This document shows, in pieces, positions 17,611 to 27,891 of a stretch of DNA of 64,000 bases (positions are counted from its first letter, which is position 1; the number at the start of each line of letters is the position of its first letter). Location of the stretch: assembly GCA_017484225.1 (NCBI GenBank), contig JAFUTN010000028.1, positions 1 through 64,000 on the forward strand. Direction: 5' to 3'. The notes beneath the pieces were generated by a model. The model saw only the letters and a program-made list of their open reading frames with translations. It was not told the origin of the DNA and ran no database searches. The stretch comes from Alphaproteobacteria bacterium (GTDB lineage Bacteria > Pseudomonadota > Alphaproteobacteria > RF32 > CAG-239). Made by a program: the position numbers and the translations under genes.

Positions 17611-17641
17611 AGTCGCTTGTAAAAGGCGGCTTTTGTTTTTT
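17611..17641 (+). terminator. Terminator downstream of yejB
   Basis: AGTCGC (17611-17616) pairs with GCGGCT (17626-17631, one G-U), followed by a T-rich run to 17641. The interval 17408-17610 contains no convincing gene. Confidence 0.55.
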
Positions 17642-17655
17642 TGAGCGAGGGAAAA

Positions 17656-17898
17656 ATGACTGAAAACAGATTAACTTTTGACAACAAAATAGAAGTGTAT
17701 CATCAGGTTGAATACTATGAAACAATGACAATTCGCAAATACAACATTATTTCAGCCGTTGACTATTTGAACGAGGCCGAGCAGGACAAGGTAATAAAGT
17801 ATATATGCAGATTAACGAATAACCGCATACCTATGTATAAGGTAAAGAAAAAAACTAAAGTTTTGCAATCAAATCAGCAATTTCTCGCGCAGAATTAA
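17656..17898 (+). CDS. Small hypothetical protein
   Basis: 80 residues from the ATG at 17656, with GCGAGGG 7 bases upstream. The protein is soluble, Tyr- and Lys-rich, and has no recognised domain. It lies immediately after a terminator, and its last 44 bases overlap the 3' end of the ELM1-like gene on the other strand. Reality as a gene is moderately likely only. Confidence 0.4.
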   Translation: MTENRLTFDNKIEVYHQVEYYETMTIRKYNIISAVDYLNEAEQDKVIKYICRLTNNRIPMYKVKKKTKVLQSNQQFLAQN

Positions 17899-18826
17899 TA
17901 CTTGCCGAAGGAACAAATTTTGCTGCTTCCGGATTTTCCAATAAAACAGCGCATTTGGTGGCACACAAAGAATTAACAAAACGCAAATGTTTCGGTGTCA
18001 GCCAATTTTTTCCGGTAAAAATATATATGGGTTTACCGGTGCCGGTTGCTTCACAGCACATGGATACGGAATCACCGGTCACAACAATATTGTCGGCGCA
18101 GGCAAGATATCCCAAATACGGATTATCGCTTTTATCTCCCCATAAAAAGTTATGTTGCGGAATATTCTTGATTTTTTCCATTATAATTTTTTGTGCATTT
18201 TCTCCGGTTCGTCTTGATGTTGTAATTAAGACGGAACCGCCGATTTCTGATTTCAATTTTTTCAGTGCATCACCTAAAGAATGAGCGTTTTCCAAAGAAA
18301 ACGGTTTTTTCTTTATTGCTCCGCCGACAATTACGGCTGTCAGCGGTCTGGGCAAATCGGCAAAAGTATTTTGCCATTTTCGGCGTGCTTCGGACAAAAC
18401 ATCTTGTGTAATCCGGTGAGGACATCCGACAATGTAATGAATGTTTGAGCAAAAGGCTTTGTCTTTATCATGTTCCGGAACAATAACCAATGAAAATTCC
18501 TTCAATCCGGTTGTCCCGGGGTGCATAAGCTGAATAAGCTTTGTCTTCGGTGACATTTTTTTTATGTAACGAGCAACCGGAACCGTGCGGCGGCTGATTG
18601 ATAACACATAATCAGGGTAAGGGGCTTTAATCTCCGTTTTGGATTGTTTGGTTATACCAAGCAAAGTTTTGGCGCGCAACCAGTTTGGTAAGGCCGCAAA
18701 CCTTGTGTAGTCCAATTTTTTTTCCGTAACGGTAAAAATTTTTTTATCAAGTTCATTAACGACGCCCATGGCTTGCCCCACGCTTCCGCGTCTGTTGTCA
18801 GTTAAAACCCATAAATTTTTTTGCAT
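17855..18826 (-). CDS. ELM1-family (mitochondrial-fission-ELM1-like, DUF1022) protein
   Basis: About 323 residues from the ATG at 18826 (weak site CAGGTT upstream). It shows the family's N-terminal WVLTDNRRGSVGQAMGVV, the central ISRRTVPVARYIKK, LIQLMHPG, then VIVGGAIKKKPFSLE and TTSRRTGE, and finally VTGDSVSMCCEATGTGKPIYIF, which resembles the sugar-nucleotide site of GT-B glycosyltransferases. The family is common in alphaproteobacteria and is related to plant ELM1. The biochemical role is unknown; a glycosyltransferase-like activity is an inference. Confidence 0.82.
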   Translation of the reverse strand: MQKNLWVLTDNRRGSVGQAMGVVNELDKKIFTVTEKKLDYTRFAALPNWLRAKTLLGITKQSKTEIKAPYPDYVLSISRRTVPVARYIKKMSPKTKLIQLMHPGTTGLKEFSLVIVPEHDKDKAFCSNIHYIVGCPHRITQDVLSEARRKWQNTFADLPRPLTAVIVGGAIKKKPFSLENAHSLGDALKKLKSEIGGSVLITTSRRTGENAQKIIMEKIKNIPQHNFLWGDKSDNPYLGYLACADNIVVTGDSVSMCCEATGTGKPIYIFTGKNWLTPKHLRFVNSLCATKCAVLLENPEAAKFVPSASINSAREIADLIAKL

Positions 18827-18912
18827 AACAAACCTGCCATATTTAATTTTGCTTTTTATCCAATATATGCTATAAGCAAAAATAGGCAACACTTTTTAAT
18901 AAGGAGCGCACA

Positions 18913-19311
18913 ATGAAGTTTATTGCAAGTATGCTTTTGATTTTAAGTATTTCATTTTCCGCAGCGGCACAAATGCCTTACGAAACAAAGAGCTATAAAT
19001 TCAAGGATTCGCCGCAGGCAAAAACACTGGAGCAAAGAATATCCGAAAACAAAGGAATAATGGGCAATTCGCAAGATGAGACGGAAGCGAGAAATCTTTT
19101 GGTGTTGAAAGCCGTTCTTGATTATAAGATGGGAGACAAAAAATTAGAGCCTTATTTTGAAAAACTTAAGCATAACCGCGAGTTTTATCAAAAATTGGCA
19201 CGAATTATGAAAGATTTGGATAATAAAAAATATCGCAACGGAACAAATCAGGATATTATGTCAATTTTAGATAACGCCGGAGCTCGGCTTTATAATAATT
19301 ACTCCAATTAA
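18913..19311 (+). CDS. Small secreted protein, function unknown
   Basis: 132 residues with a clear Sec signal peptide ending near SFSAAA-QM. The mature part is helical and Lys/Glu-rich with no known motif. AAGGAG stands 7 bases before the ATG. It may be transcribed with the next small lipoprotein gene, 70 bases away. Confidence 0.65.
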   Translation: MKFIASMLLILSISFSAAAQMPYETKSYKFKDSPQAKTLEQRISENKGIMGNSQDETEARNLLVLKAVLDYKMGDKKLEPYFEKLKHNREFYQKLARIMKDLDNKKYRNGTNQDIMSILDNAGARLYNNYSN

Positions 19312-19381
19312 TAATTGTTTAACCCTATAAGAGTATAATTTCCTCAGAAAGGGAATATCCCCGAGCAAAAAGTGAGGAAAA

Positions 19382-19726
19382 ATGAAAAAGGTATTGTTGC
19401 TTTTGTTTGCCGTGTGTGCATGTGTTTCTCGTCAGGAAAATACTGCCGAGGTTAAGAGTGCAGATGTGTCGCCAAACGTAAAATCTGCCGTGTTAACTGC
19501 GGATGATGCTCAGAGAATCAGAGAAAATATTAATGTAAAAGGTGCGGGAAACGATTTTGTGATATATGAATATGCTAATTTACGGATAGATAACGTGGCA
19601 ACACTGGCTTCAGCTTATTGCTACAATATAAACCCTGAAACAAAGGCGTATTTGCGCGATATATACATGACAAAAAATCATAAGAGACGTGCCACTTTTG
19701 ACTGCGTAACACTTGCAGGGCAATAA
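19382..19726 (+). CDS. Small putative lipoprotein, function unknown
   Basis: 114 residues. A hydrophobic start runs into VCAC, a possible lipobox with Cys at 14, though the -2 Cys is unusual. The mature region carries two further Cys residues (AYCYN, FDCVT) that could form a disulfide. GAGGA precedes the ATG. No domain recognised. It lies 36 bases upstream of the dnaJ-like gene. Confidence 0.6.
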   Translation: MKKVLLLLFAVCACVSRQENTAEVKSADVSPNVKSAVLTADDAQRIRENINVKGAGNDFVIYEYANLRIDNVATLASAYCYNINPETKAYLRDIYMTKNHKRRATFDCVTLAGQ

Positions 19727-19762
19727 TTGCAAACCTATATATTTATTTAGGGGGCAATTAAA

Positions 19763-20683
19763 ATGAGCAAAGATTTATATCAAATTTTGGGTGTTAATAA
19801 ATCTGCCGGTGAGGCGGAAATAAAGTCGGCTTATCGTAAGTTGGCACGGAAATATCATCCTGATTTGAACAAAGATGATAAAAATGCCGCGGAAAAATTC
19901 AAGGAAGTTTCTGCTGCTTATGATATTTTGGGAAATGAAGAAAAACGCAAAAAATATGACAATAACGAAATAGATGCAGACGGAAAACCGACAGGTTTCG
20001 GAGCCGGTTTCAATCCGAACGATTACTCATCTTATACATACAGTGGCGGAAATCCCTTCGGAGCCGGTTTCGGTAATGCCCAAGGTTTTGATTTTTCTTC
20101 TATTTTCGGAGATGATGTTTTTTCTCAATTTACCGGAGGGAACGGAGGTTTTTCACGTAAAAGCAGAGCAAGCAAAGGACAAGATTTGTCATATAATATG
20201 CGGGTTGATTTTCTGGATGCTGCCAACGGTATGGAGAAAAGCATTAATCTGAACGGAAAAAATATTAATGTAAAAATTCCGGCCGGAACTCAAAACGGAC
20301 AAACTTTGCGCCTGAAGGGAATGGGATTAGCCGGTGCAAACGGAGGGCAAAACGGTGATGCTCTGATAACAATCAACGTTGGCGAGCATCCGTATTTCAA
20401 GGCTGATGGAAATAATATTTTGCTTAATTTGCCTATTTCTCTTAAAGAGGCGGTAAAAGGGGCTAAGATAACCGTTCCGACCATTAACGGTAAAGTTATG
20501 CTCAACATTCCGTCCGGTGCTTCCAGCGGAGAAAAATTACGTCTTAAAGGTAAAGGAATTAAGTCTAAAACATCTCAAGGTGATGAAATTGTTACATTGC
20601 AGGTTGTATTGCCGCAAGTAATCGGTGATGACTTGAAAAAATTTGCCGAAAAAATGGATAACTATGCGGTAAGGGATTTTTAA
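19763..20683 (+). CDS. DnaJ-class (CbpA-type) co-chaperone without zinc finger
   Basis: A 306-residue Hsp40 protein that would stimulate a DnaK ATPase. The J domain covers residues 1-66 with the HPD motif at 32-34. A Gly/Phe-rich linker follows (about 72-130), then two beta-barrel client-binding domains. The Cys-rich zinc domain of DnaJ is absent, so it belongs to class B (CbpA/DjlB-like). GGGGG lies upstream of the ATG. Its stop overlaps the next start (TAATG). Confidence 0.9.
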   Translation: MSKDLYQILGVNKSAGEAEIKSAYRKLARKYHPDLNKDDKNAAEKFKEVSAAYDILGNEEKRKKYDNNEIDADGKPTGFGAGFNPNDYSSYTYSGGNPFGAGFGNAQGFDFSSIFGDDVFSQFTGGNGGFSRKSRASKGQDLSYNMRVDFLDAANGMEKSINLNGKNINVKIPAGTQNGQTLRLKGMGLAGANGGQNGDALITINVGEHPYFKADGNNILLNLPISLKEAVKGAKITVPTINGKVMLNIPSGASSGEKLRLKGKGIKSKTSQGDEIVTLQVVLPQVIGDDLKKFAEKMDNYAVRDF

Positions 20684-21246
20684 TGCTTTTGGACGATTTG
20701 AAAAAATTTGATTGGCTGAATGAGCCGGAAAATGTGCGCTTTGACGAAACCGGAATGCGCGTTGTTGCCAAATGCCGCACTGATTTTTGGAATTGTGTGC
20801 GCTACGATTTTATTAAAGATGACGGACATTTTTTCTTTTGTTATGCGGTGGATGATTTTTGTTGCGACTTAAATTGGGAATTTGAAAAGGCCGAACTGTT
20901 TGACCAATGCGGTATCATGCTGAGAATAGATGAAAACAACTGGTTTAAGGCTTCTGTTATGTATGAAAATGAAGAGGTTCCGATGTTGGCAACCAGCATG
21001 ACAACAAACGGATTATCCGATTTAGCCACTGTTCCTTTGCCGGTAGGGATTAAAAGAGTTTGGTATCGCTTGAAAAGGTATAAAGGGTGTTATATTGCCA
21101 GTTATTCGTTGGACGGCGAAAATTATGTTCAGATGCGCAAATTTTATCTTTTGTATGACACGGACGAGGTCAAGGTCGGAGCGTATATTTGCTCTCCGCA
21201 GCACGAAGATTTTGAAGCCGTTTTACGCGGTGTAGAAATGAGTTAA
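20683..21246 (+). CDS. DUF1349-family protein
   Basis: 187 residues resembling the DUF1349 beta-sandwich (concanavalin-like) family: an early FWNCVRYDF segment, FDQCGIMLRIDENNWFKASVMYENE, then WYRLKRYKGCYIASYSLDGENYVQMRKFYL and VKVGAYICSPQ. The family's role is uncertain; carbohydrate binding is often suggested from the fold. No signal peptide. It is translationally coupled to the DnaJ-like gene, so it may be a client or partner. It ends 4 bases inside the convergent pilin-like gene. Confidence 0.75.
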   Translation: MLLDDLKKFDWLNEPENVRFDETGMRVVAKCRTDFWNCVRYDFIKDDGHFFFCYAVDDFCCDLNWEFEKAELFDQCGIMLRIDENNWFKASVMYENEEVPMLATSMTTNGLSDLATVPLPVGIKRVWYRLKRYKGCYIASYSLDGENYVQMRKFYLLYDTDEVKVGAYICSPQHEDFEAVLRGVEMS

Positions 21247-22067
21247 TTTACTTTTTCCTCTTTTTTATTATCCTCATCAACGCTGAACACGGTGTAGTGC
21301 AGGGCAAACGAGCAATTATCCTTTACTACACAAGTGCATTCGGCTCTGGCTGCACTTTCTTTGAATGGTGCCGGCATATAGCTGTCACCCGGCTTTGCTA
21401 CATTTGAAATATGTGTAGCCCTTTTTCTGATGGCTCTCTTCTTTCCGCTTTTATCAACAAAATAAGACATTTTAAGCTCACTGTTGTCAAATTCTTTATC
21501 AACATTTTCAAATGCCGAATCTTTTTTAGTTTTGGCATCATACGTTCCGATAGCCATGGCTAACAACCCGCGCACCTTATCACCCCAATCCATTGTTGCC
21601 AAACCGATACAAACATCTCTTGGAAGTCCTTGATAAGAAATCTTAAACGTCGGAGATTCCAATTTCAGCTGCTTGTTTTCCATCGGTTTTGTGCCTTTAA
21701 TCAAAATATTTCCGCCGTATGGATTGATTAACTTATTTCCGGAATCAACAATAATAGAGTCCGGAACGGCACCGATTTTAATCATCTTTTCAACAGAAGT
21801 ATCTTCTTCGTCCGGATGAAGAGTGTAATAAACACGGATATTTTCAATAAAGGTAGACATCTGCAGCGTCGTATAATTAATTTTTGTCAGATAATCAAGG
21901 TTTTTATGCCCCTTCTGGGCTACATCCCAAATCAAAAAGCCGGCAATGGAAATAAGTATGGCAGAAATAATTAAACCGATAATTTTTTCGCTTGTGTTCT
22001 GAAACCAAGCTTTGGCACTGCCATGCCAATCTTTCAAACCCAAAATTTTCTTAAAAAATTTTTTCAC
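21243..22067 (-). CDS. Type IVb-pilin-like (PilS-related) protein
   Basis: 274 residues from a GTG with TAGGAG 8 bases upstream. One membrane segment (about residues 28-48, IIGLIISAILISIAGFLIW) follows a cytoplasmic stretch. The periplasmic part carries INPYGGNILI, FKISYQGLPRDVC and MDWG, the pattern of PilS/TcpA-type pilins. There is no typical prepilin peptidase site just before the hydrophobic helix, so it may not be processed as a classical pilin. It lies 16 bases after secA and is probably co-transcribed with it. Confidence 0.55.
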   Translation of the reverse strand: MKKFFKKILGLKDWHGSAKAWFQNTSEKIIGLIISAILISIAGFLIWDVAQKGHKNLDYLTKINYTTLQMSTFIENIRVYYTLHPDEEDTSVEKMIKIGAVPDSIIVDSGNKLINPYGGNILIKGTKPMENKQLKLESPTFKISYQGLPRDVCIGLATMDWGDKVRGLLAMAIGTYDAKTKKDSAFENVDKEFDNSELKMSYFVDKSGKKRAIRKRATHISNVAKPGDSYMPAPFKESAARAECTCVVKDNCSFALHYTVFSVDEDNKKEEKVN

Positions 22068-22083
22068 GCCGAAACTCCTAAAA

Positions 22084-24759
22084 TTACCCCATTATTCTGC
22101 CGTGGCAATGTTTAAACTTTTTTCCGCTGCCGCACGGACACAAGTCATTACGAGACACGTTAGCAAACATTTTTTCATCAAACTTTTTATCCGAAGTCAG
22201 CGAAATTTCGTCATGAACAGCCGACATTTTGCGATTTTGCTGTTTTTCTTCCGCTTTTTGCATTGCTTCCTGAGTATTGGTTTGAATTACGGTATGACAT
22301 ATAACCACGGTAACTCTCTCCTTAAGGGTGTCCAACAAACGAGAAAACATATTAAAGGCTTCTTTTTTGTATTCGTTAAGCGGATCTTTTTGACCGTAGG
22401 CACGCAACACAATAGTGTGACGCATTAAATCCAATGTGGCAATATGTTCTTTCCAAAGTTGATCAAGCACCTGTAAGAAAATACTCTTCTTTACCATTTT
22501 TACCACATCCGGAGGCAAAACGGATTCTCTTTCTTTCAAACGAGCATCAATTTCTTGCAAAATTTGCTCTTTTATGGATTCGCTGTCAACTTCCGGATTG
22601 TTGCACCAATTTGTTATCGGCAGAGTAAAACCGGTGGTAACGGCCATATCATGTTTTAATCCGTCAACATTCCACTCGGAAACGGAAGTTCCGTATGGAA
22701 CATGAGATGAAATAATGGCGCTCAGATACTCATCACGCATATCCGTAATAGTTTCGCTCAAATCTTCCGTTTCCATAATTTCACGACGCTGTTCATAAAT
22801 AATTTTGCGTTGCTCATTCATTACATTGTCGTATTTAAGCAGATTTTTACGAATATCAAAGTTGCGTTCCTCAACTTTTTGCTGCGCTTTTTCCAGAGCT
22901 TTGCTAATCCAAGGATGAACAAGAGCCTCGCCTTCAGGCAAACCGAGTCTGTGTAAAACATTTGACATTTTTTCCGAGCCGAAAATACGCATCAAATCAT
23001 CTTCCATGGAAAGGAAAAATTTAGACGTTCCCGGATCACCCTGACGACCGGAACGACCGCGTAATTGATTATCAATACGGCGGCTTTCATGACGCTCCGT
23101 TCCTAAAATATATAAACCGCCGGCAGCCAAAACTTTTTCTTTATCGGCAGCAACTTCTTTATTTACTTTATCCTTAATTTCGGCAATTTGTTCCGGTGTT
23201 TCGTTGCCGGTTAAAAGTTCTTTGAGGCGCATATCCGGATTACCGCCGAGTTGAATATCCGTTCCGCGTCCGGCCATATTTGTGGCAATGGTTACGGCTC
23301 CGGAAACGCCTGCTTGAGCCACAATAGCAGCTTCACGTTCGTGGTAGCGAGCGTTCAACACTTCAAATTTTATATCCGGAGCAGCTTTTTTCAGTAAATC
23401 GGCGACAATTTCTGATTTTTCAACAGAAGTGGTGCCGACCAGAACAGGCTGCCCTTTTTGATGACATTCAATAATGGTTTTGATAATGGCATTGTATTTT
23501 TCCTTTTCCAAACGATAAATCTCGTCTTGCAAGTCCTGACGTTGAACCGGTTTGTTTGTCGGAATTTCTATGCAAATTAAATTGTAAATATCCGAAAATT
23601 CGGTTTCTTCGGTCATGGCCGTTCCTGTCATACCGGCAAGTTTCGGGTATAAACGAAAATAGTTTTGGAACGTGATGGAAGCCAGTGTCTGATTTTCGGA
23701 TTGAATTTTAACACCTTCTTTAGCTTCCAGTGCCTGATGCAGACCGTCACTGAAGCGGCGACCTTCCATTATACGGCCGGTAAATTCGTCAACAATAACA
23801 ACTTTGTCATCTTTAACAATGTAATCAACATCACGTTGATACATGGTTGCGGCACGCAAAGCATTGTTAACGTGCTGAACCAAGTTCACGTTTCCGATGT
23901 CATACAACGAACCTTCGGTAATTAAACCGGCATCACGAAGCAATTTTTCAACATGCTCCATACCGGATTCCGTTAAAGTTACGGATTTTTGTTTTTCATC
24001 TTTTTCGTAATCTTGCTCGCTTAAATTCGGAATAATTTTGGCCATACTGATATAAATTGCCGAGGAATCCTCAGCTTCACCGGAAATAATCAACGGAGTT
24101 CTGGCTTCATCAATCAAAATGGAATCCACTTCATCCACAATGGCAAAATTGAAATCACGCTGAACACGCTCATACAAACTGAACTTCATATTGTCACGCA
24201 AATAATCAAATCCGAGCTCGTTGTTGGTTCCGTAAACAATATCAGAGGCGTATGCCTGACGACGCTCGTTGTCATTCTTTCCATGAACAATGTAGTCAAC
24301 GCTTAAACCCAAAAAGCGATAAATTTGCCCCATCCATTCGGCATCACGTTTGGCCAAATAATCGTTGACGGTAACTACATGCACACCTTTGCCTTCAATG
24401 GCATTTAAGTAAGCAGCCAATGTGGCAACCAAAGTTTTACCTTCACCGGTTTTCATTTCGGCAATCATACCTTTATGCAACACAATACCGCCGATTAACT
24501 GCACATCATAATGGCGCTGGCCTAAAACACGCTTAGCCGCTTCGCGAACGCAAGCAAAAGCTTCCGGCAACAAATCGTCAAGAGTTTCTCCGTTTTTGAT
24601 TCTTTGGCGAAATTCTTCGGTTTTAGCCTTTAACTGTTCGTCGGATAATTTAATAAAATCCGGTTCCAGAGCATTGATTTGATTAACGATTTTATATTGT
24701 TTTTTGATAAAGCGATCATTGGCGCTGCCAAAAATTTTGCGTGCAATTTTACCTAACAT
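22084..24759 (-). CDS. secA: Preprotein translocase subunit SecA
   Basis: The ATPase motor of Sec export, 891 residues and typical in length. Motifs: MKTGEGKT (Walker A), [20 protein letters not shown] (DEAD-type Walker B), [17 protein letters not shown], and the R-rich [18 protein letters not shown]. The C-terminal zinc motif [14 protein letters not shown], which binds SecB and lipid, ends the protein. It is single-copy in this window and followed by the pilin-like gene. Confidence 0.98.
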   Translation of the reverse strand: MLGKIARKIFGSANDRFIKKQYKIVNQINALEPDFIKLSDEQLKAKTEEFRQRIKNGETLDDLLPEAFACVREAAKRVLGQRHYDVQLIGGIVLHKGMIAEMKTGEGKTLVATLAAYLNAIEGKGVHVVTVNDYLAKRDAEWMGQIYRFLGLSVDYIVHGKNDNERRQAYASDIVYGTNNELGFDYLRDNMKFSLYERVQRDFNFAIVDEVDSILIDEARTPLIISGEAEDSSAIYISMAKIIPNLSEQDYEKDEKQKSVTLTESGMEHVEKLLRDAGLITEGSLYDIGNVNLVQHVNNALRAATMYQRDVDYIVKDDKVVIVDEFTGRIMEGRRFSDGLHQALEAKEGVKIQSENQTLASITFQNYFRLYPKLAGMTGTAMTEETEFSDIYNLICIEIPTNKPVQRQDLQDEIYRLEKEKYNAIIKTIIECHQKGQPVLVGTTSVEKSEIVADLLKKAAPDIKFEVLNARYHEREAAIVAQAGVSGAVTIATNMAGRGTDIQLGGNPDMRLKELLTGNETPEQIAEIKDKVNKEVAADKEKVLAAGGLYILGTERHESRRIDNQLRGRSGRQGDPGTSKFFLSMEDDLMRIFGSEKMSNVLHRLGLPEGEALVHPWISKALEKAQQKVEERNFDIRKNLLKYDNVMNEQRKIIYEQRREIMETEDLSETITDMRDEYLSAIISSHVPYGTSVSEWNVDGLKHDMAVTTGFTLPITNWCNNPEVDSESIKEQILQEIDARLKERESVLPPDVVKMVKKSIFLQVLDQLWKEHIATLDLMRHTIVLRAYGQKDPLNEYKKEAFNMFSRLLDTLKERVTVVICHTVIQTNTQEAMQKAEEKQQNRKMSAVHDEISLTSDKKFDEKMFANVSRNDLCPCGSGKKFKHCHGRIMG

Positions 24760-24924
24760 TTAAATTCCTTTAATTCATATACAAACTTAACTTACATTTA
24801 GTTTGAATAATGAGTAAAGTCAAGACATTGTTCAAAAGTTATGAACTTATATTAAAAAATAAATTGAAATTTAACTCCTCTGTATTATTATTAGCACGAT
24901 TTGTTTATTTATTTGGAGGAAATG

Positions 24925-25803
24925 ATGCAAAAAAAATACGTATTTACCATTGCCGCAATGTTGGTGGTTTTGGCAGCCGGCGCTTTAACATATAAAGTTT
25001 ATGCCGAAAAAAATAACGGAGTTGCCGCCGTAATAAACGGCGAACAAATTACCGTTGCCGAAGTTAAGGAACTTTATGAAGAAAATCCGCAGATTAAGGC
25101 GCAAGTTCCGTTTGAAGAATTTTATTCTCGTGCTTTGGATGTTATTGTTAACAGCAAATTGGCTTTGCAGGCAGCAACTAAGGCAAATATCCAAGCTACT
25201 CCGGAATATCAAAAAGAATTGGCTACCGTTCAAGACGAATTGGCTCGCAAGGTTTATATTGATAAGCAGGTTGCCGCTCGTGTAACCGATGAGGCCGTTA
25301 AATCTTTTTATGATAATTATGTTTCCGAATTCAAAAGTGCTAAGGAAGTTAAAGCTAAGCATATTTTGGTAGATACCGAAGATATGGCAAAAGAAATTAT
25401 TGCTAAACTGGATAAAAAAGCAAAATTTGATGATTTGGCAAAAGAATATTCCAAAGATCAGGCTGATTTGGGCTATTTTACCGCCGATATGATGGTTCCG
25501 GAATTTTCTGAAGCCGCATTTGCCATGGAAAAGGGTTCTTATTCCAAGGAGCCGGTTAAAACCGAATTCGGTTACCATGTTATTTTGGTAGAAGATGTTC
25601 GTGATTCTCAACCTTTACCTTTGGCAGAAGTTGCAGATCAAATAAAAAATAATTTGGCTCAACAAGCCGTTGAAGATGTTGTTGCCGATTTGCGCAACAA
25701 TGCTCAAATTGATAAATATGATTTAAACGGCAAAAAAATTAAAGAAGAAACAAAAGAAGAGCAAATAGCCAGAGCCGTTAAACAAGCTCAGCAAGCTAAA
25801 TAA
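24925..25803 (+). CDS. Membrane-anchored PpiC-type peptidyl-prolyl isomerase
   Basis: About 292 residues from the ATG at 24925, placed 5 bases after GGAGG. The track-like earlier starts lack spacing. An N-terminal signal or anchor (FTIAAMLVVLAAGALTYKVYA) is followed by a SurA-like N-domain (residues 35-130) and a parvulin domain (KAKHILVDTEDMAKEI ... DLGYFTADMMVPEFSEAAF ... GYHVILVED). It probably assists folding of exported proteins in the periplasm. Monocistronic, ending at a strong terminator. Confidence 0.88.
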   Translation: MQKKYVFTIAAMLVVLAAGALTYKVYAEKNNGVAAVINGEQITVAEVKELYEENPQIKAQVPFEEFYSRALDVIVNSKLALQAATKANIQATPEYQKELATVQDELARKVYIDKQVAARVTDEAVKSFYDNYVSEFKSAKEVKAKHILVDTEDMAKEIIAKLDKKAKFDDLAKEYSKDQADLGYFTADMMVPEFSEAAFAMEKGSYSKEPVKTEFGYHVILVEDVRDSQPLPLAEVADQIKNNLAQQAVEDVVADLRNNAQIDKYDLNGKKIKEETKEEQIARAVKQAQQAK

Positions 25804-25822
25804 TTTTTAGCGAATACAAAAT

Positions 25823-25850
25823 AAAAGGCGGTTTTTTAACCGCCTTTTGC
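25823..25850. terminator. Terminator of the parvulin gene
   Basis: AAAAGGCGGTT and AACCGCCTTTT around a 4-base loop. Its symmetry lets it also serve the lipoprotein gene ending at 25860. Confidence 0.8.
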
Positions 25851-25859
25851 TTTTACAAA

Positions 25860-26177
25860 TCAGTCTGCCGAACCTATATTACGCAAACCGGTAATAATAT
25901 TTTCCGCATCACTTTGAGCTTGTGAACTTATACCCATAGATTCCAACGCCAGTTTTTTGATACATCCGCCGGCAATATCTTTTGCTGTGGCCGTAATGGA
26001 ATCGTTAAATAATGTTCCGGCCTGAAAACGAGTGGTTGCATCATTTAACATACAGCTGTGCAATTTTGCACGGTATCCGGTGTCCGTTCCGCTTGAAGAT
26101 GAACCCATAAAAGAAGAAATTTCCGAACAAGCTCCTAAAACCAAAGCCAATGCTACGGATAATAAAATTTTTTTCAT
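25860..26177 (-). CDS. Small hypothetical lipoprotein
   Basis: 105 residues with a signal peptide and clear lipobox (LGAC, Cys at 17). A Ser/Gly-rich linker follows, then an alpha-helical region with two Cys (HSCMLND, GGCIKKL). No known domain. AAGGACT-type site upstream. Function unknown. Confidence 0.7.
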   Translation of the reverse strand: MKKILLSVALALVLGACSEISSFMGSSSSGTDTGYRAKLHSCMLNDATTRFQAGTLFNDSITATAKDIAGGCIKKLALESMGISSQAQSDAENIITGLRNIGSAD

Positions 26178-26249
26178 ATAAATAGTCCTTTCTGAAAATA
26201 AAATCAGAAATCAGTATATTTGCCGGTAGTTTAAAAATTTATAAAAAAA

Positions 26250-26960
26250 TTATTCTTCCACATCTTTTTGTTTGCGGAAAAATTGCTTACGCTCTTTCCG
26301 TGTCATTGACCAGATATTGCCAAGTCCGTTAATCGGCTGCACGGTATATAAGGATTCAAAATCAAAATTGCGGCTGAAAAATACGGAAGTTGCCTTAGTA
26401 TAGTTATTCATAGGGCAAAATCCGTAAAAATCAACTTGCAGCAAATTTGCATCTCGCAAATTTTTAACCGCATCAACATATTCTTTGCTGGTGTTTATTC
26501 TGTCGCTGTCATCTAAAATAATCATTCCGCCGTCGTTGAGACATTTTACGGCATTAGCGGCACATTCTGCCCTTCGTTTGCCGTCTACAACAATCACGTC
26601 ATATTTTTCGTTGTCGGAAAAAATTGCTTCGGGATACCCTTGCTTTTCGTCATAATAACGCATTTGCCAATTAGGTGCGGAAAATTCGCCGGAAAATTTT
26701 GCATACCATTCCGGTTTGTCTTCAATGCTTATAACTTTTTTTGCCCGTTTTGCCCAATACATTGAAGAATATCCGGTGCCGAACTCAAAAACACTTTTTT
26801 CGGAGTAGTCAAATTGCGAAAGATATTCTATTGCCGGATAAGTATACCACGGAATCGGGTTGCCGTCACGGTCAACGCAAACTTTTTCATTCATACTGCG
26901 CTCAATGGCGAAGTCTTTGCGCCACATTTCTATAAATTGTTGGAATCTTTCGCTATACAT
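26250..26960 (-). CDS. SAM-dependent methyltransferase-like protein
   Basis: 236 residues with a Rossmann-type pattern: VFEFGTGYSSMYWAKRAKKVISIE (motif I and the acidic end of strand 2), YDVIVVDGK (motif II) and NDGGMIILDDSDR (motif III region). This resembles class I methyltransferases that act on small molecules or glycans. The target is not indicated. The C-terminal end is very basic and Arg/Lys-rich. Monocistronic. Confidence 0.65.
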   Translation of the reverse strand: MYSERFQQFIEMWRKDFAIERSMNEKVCVDRDGNPIPWYTYPAIEYLSQFDYSEKSVFEFGTGYSSMYWAKRAKKVISIEDKPEWYAKFSGEFSAPNWQMRYYDEKQGYPEAIFSDNEKYDVIVVDGKRRAECAANAVKCLNDGGMIILDDSDRINTSKEYVDAVKNLRDANLLQVDFYGFCPMNNYTKATSVFFSRNFDFESLYTVQPINGLGNIWSMTRKERKQFFRKQKDVEE

Positions 26961-27098
26961 TTTGCCCTCTTTTTTGTTGTTGAATATACCAAAAATATTT
27001 AAAAGCCAAGTAAATTATAAAATCATGGCAAAATTTATTGATTTTTTTTGCAAAAAATCCTATATTTTCAAGAGGAGTTATTTTAAGGAGAAAATTAG

Positions 27099-27830
27099 AT
27101 GTTTGAAACAAAAGATTTGACTGAAACCAGAGCCGTTGAGATGGTTGATGAAGGCTTGCGCCAATATATGATAAAAATTTTTAATTATATGTGCGTAGGT
27201 TTGTGCATTACGGCACTCGGCGCATGGATTGGGGCCAATACCCCGTTGATAGGTATGATGTTCCGCGTGAATGAGGCAGCCAACACAATTTCGCTGTCTG
27301 CTTTGGGGTGGATTATTACTTTGGCACCGTTGGCGATGGTTATTGCTTTTAATGTGATGATGACACGTGCTTCATCTTCGTCTTTGCAGCTGATGTTTTG
27401 GGCATTTTCAGCCGTTATGGGCTTGTCTATGTCTAACATTTTGATAGTTTATACCGCTTCAAGCATTACCAGAGTATTTTTGATTACCGCCGCAACTTTC
27501 GGAGCAATGAGCTTATACGGATATTCCACTAAGCGTGATTTAACCGCCATGGGGTCGTTTATGATTATGGGATTGTGGGGACTGATTATTGCCAGTTTGG
27601 TTAATATCTTTTTGCAAAGCACCGGATTGTATTATGCCTTGTCATACCTTTCCGTTGTTGTTTTTGTCGGCTTAACGGCATACGATATGCAAAAATTAAA
27701 GTCTTTATATTATTCAACCGGAGAAGGCGAGTTCCGTAACAAAGTGGCAATTTCCGGAGCCTTGGAATTGTATTTGGACTTTATCAATTTATTTATTTCT
27801 TTGTTGCGTATTATGGGCGACAGAAGATAA
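27099..27830 (+). CDS. Bax inhibitor-1/YccA family membrane protein
   Basis: 243 residues with seven membrane segments after a short cytoplasmic N-terminus. Family features include the AYDMQKLKSLYY segment in the second half and a C-terminal LYLDFINLFISLLRIMGDRR. Bacterial members include pH-sensitive calcium-leak channels (YetJ) and FtsH modulators (YccA); which applies here is unknown. AAGGAG precedes the ATG. Ends at a terminator. Confidence 0.9.
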   Translation: MFETKDLTETRAVEMVDEGLRQYMIKIFNYMCVGLCITALGAWIGANTPLIGMMFRVNEAANTISLSALGWIITLAPLAMVIAFNVMMTRASSSSLQLMFWAFSAVMGLSMSNILIVYTASSITRVFLITAATFGAMSLYGYSTKRDLTAMGSFMIMGLWGLIIASLVNIFLQSTGLYYALSYLSVVVFVGLTAYDMQKLKSLYYSTGEGEFRNKVAISGALELYLDFINLFISLLRIMGDRR

Positions 27831-27850
27831 ATCGCAAAATTTTAGAGTGA

Positions 27851-27880
27851 AAACAGGTGCTTTGGCACCTGTTTTTTTTT
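27851..27880 (+). terminator. Terminator of the BI-1 gene
   Basis: AAACAGGTGC and GCACCTGTTT around a 4-base loop, followed by a long run of T. Confidence 0.85.
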
Positions 27881-27891
27881 GTTGCTTTAAA

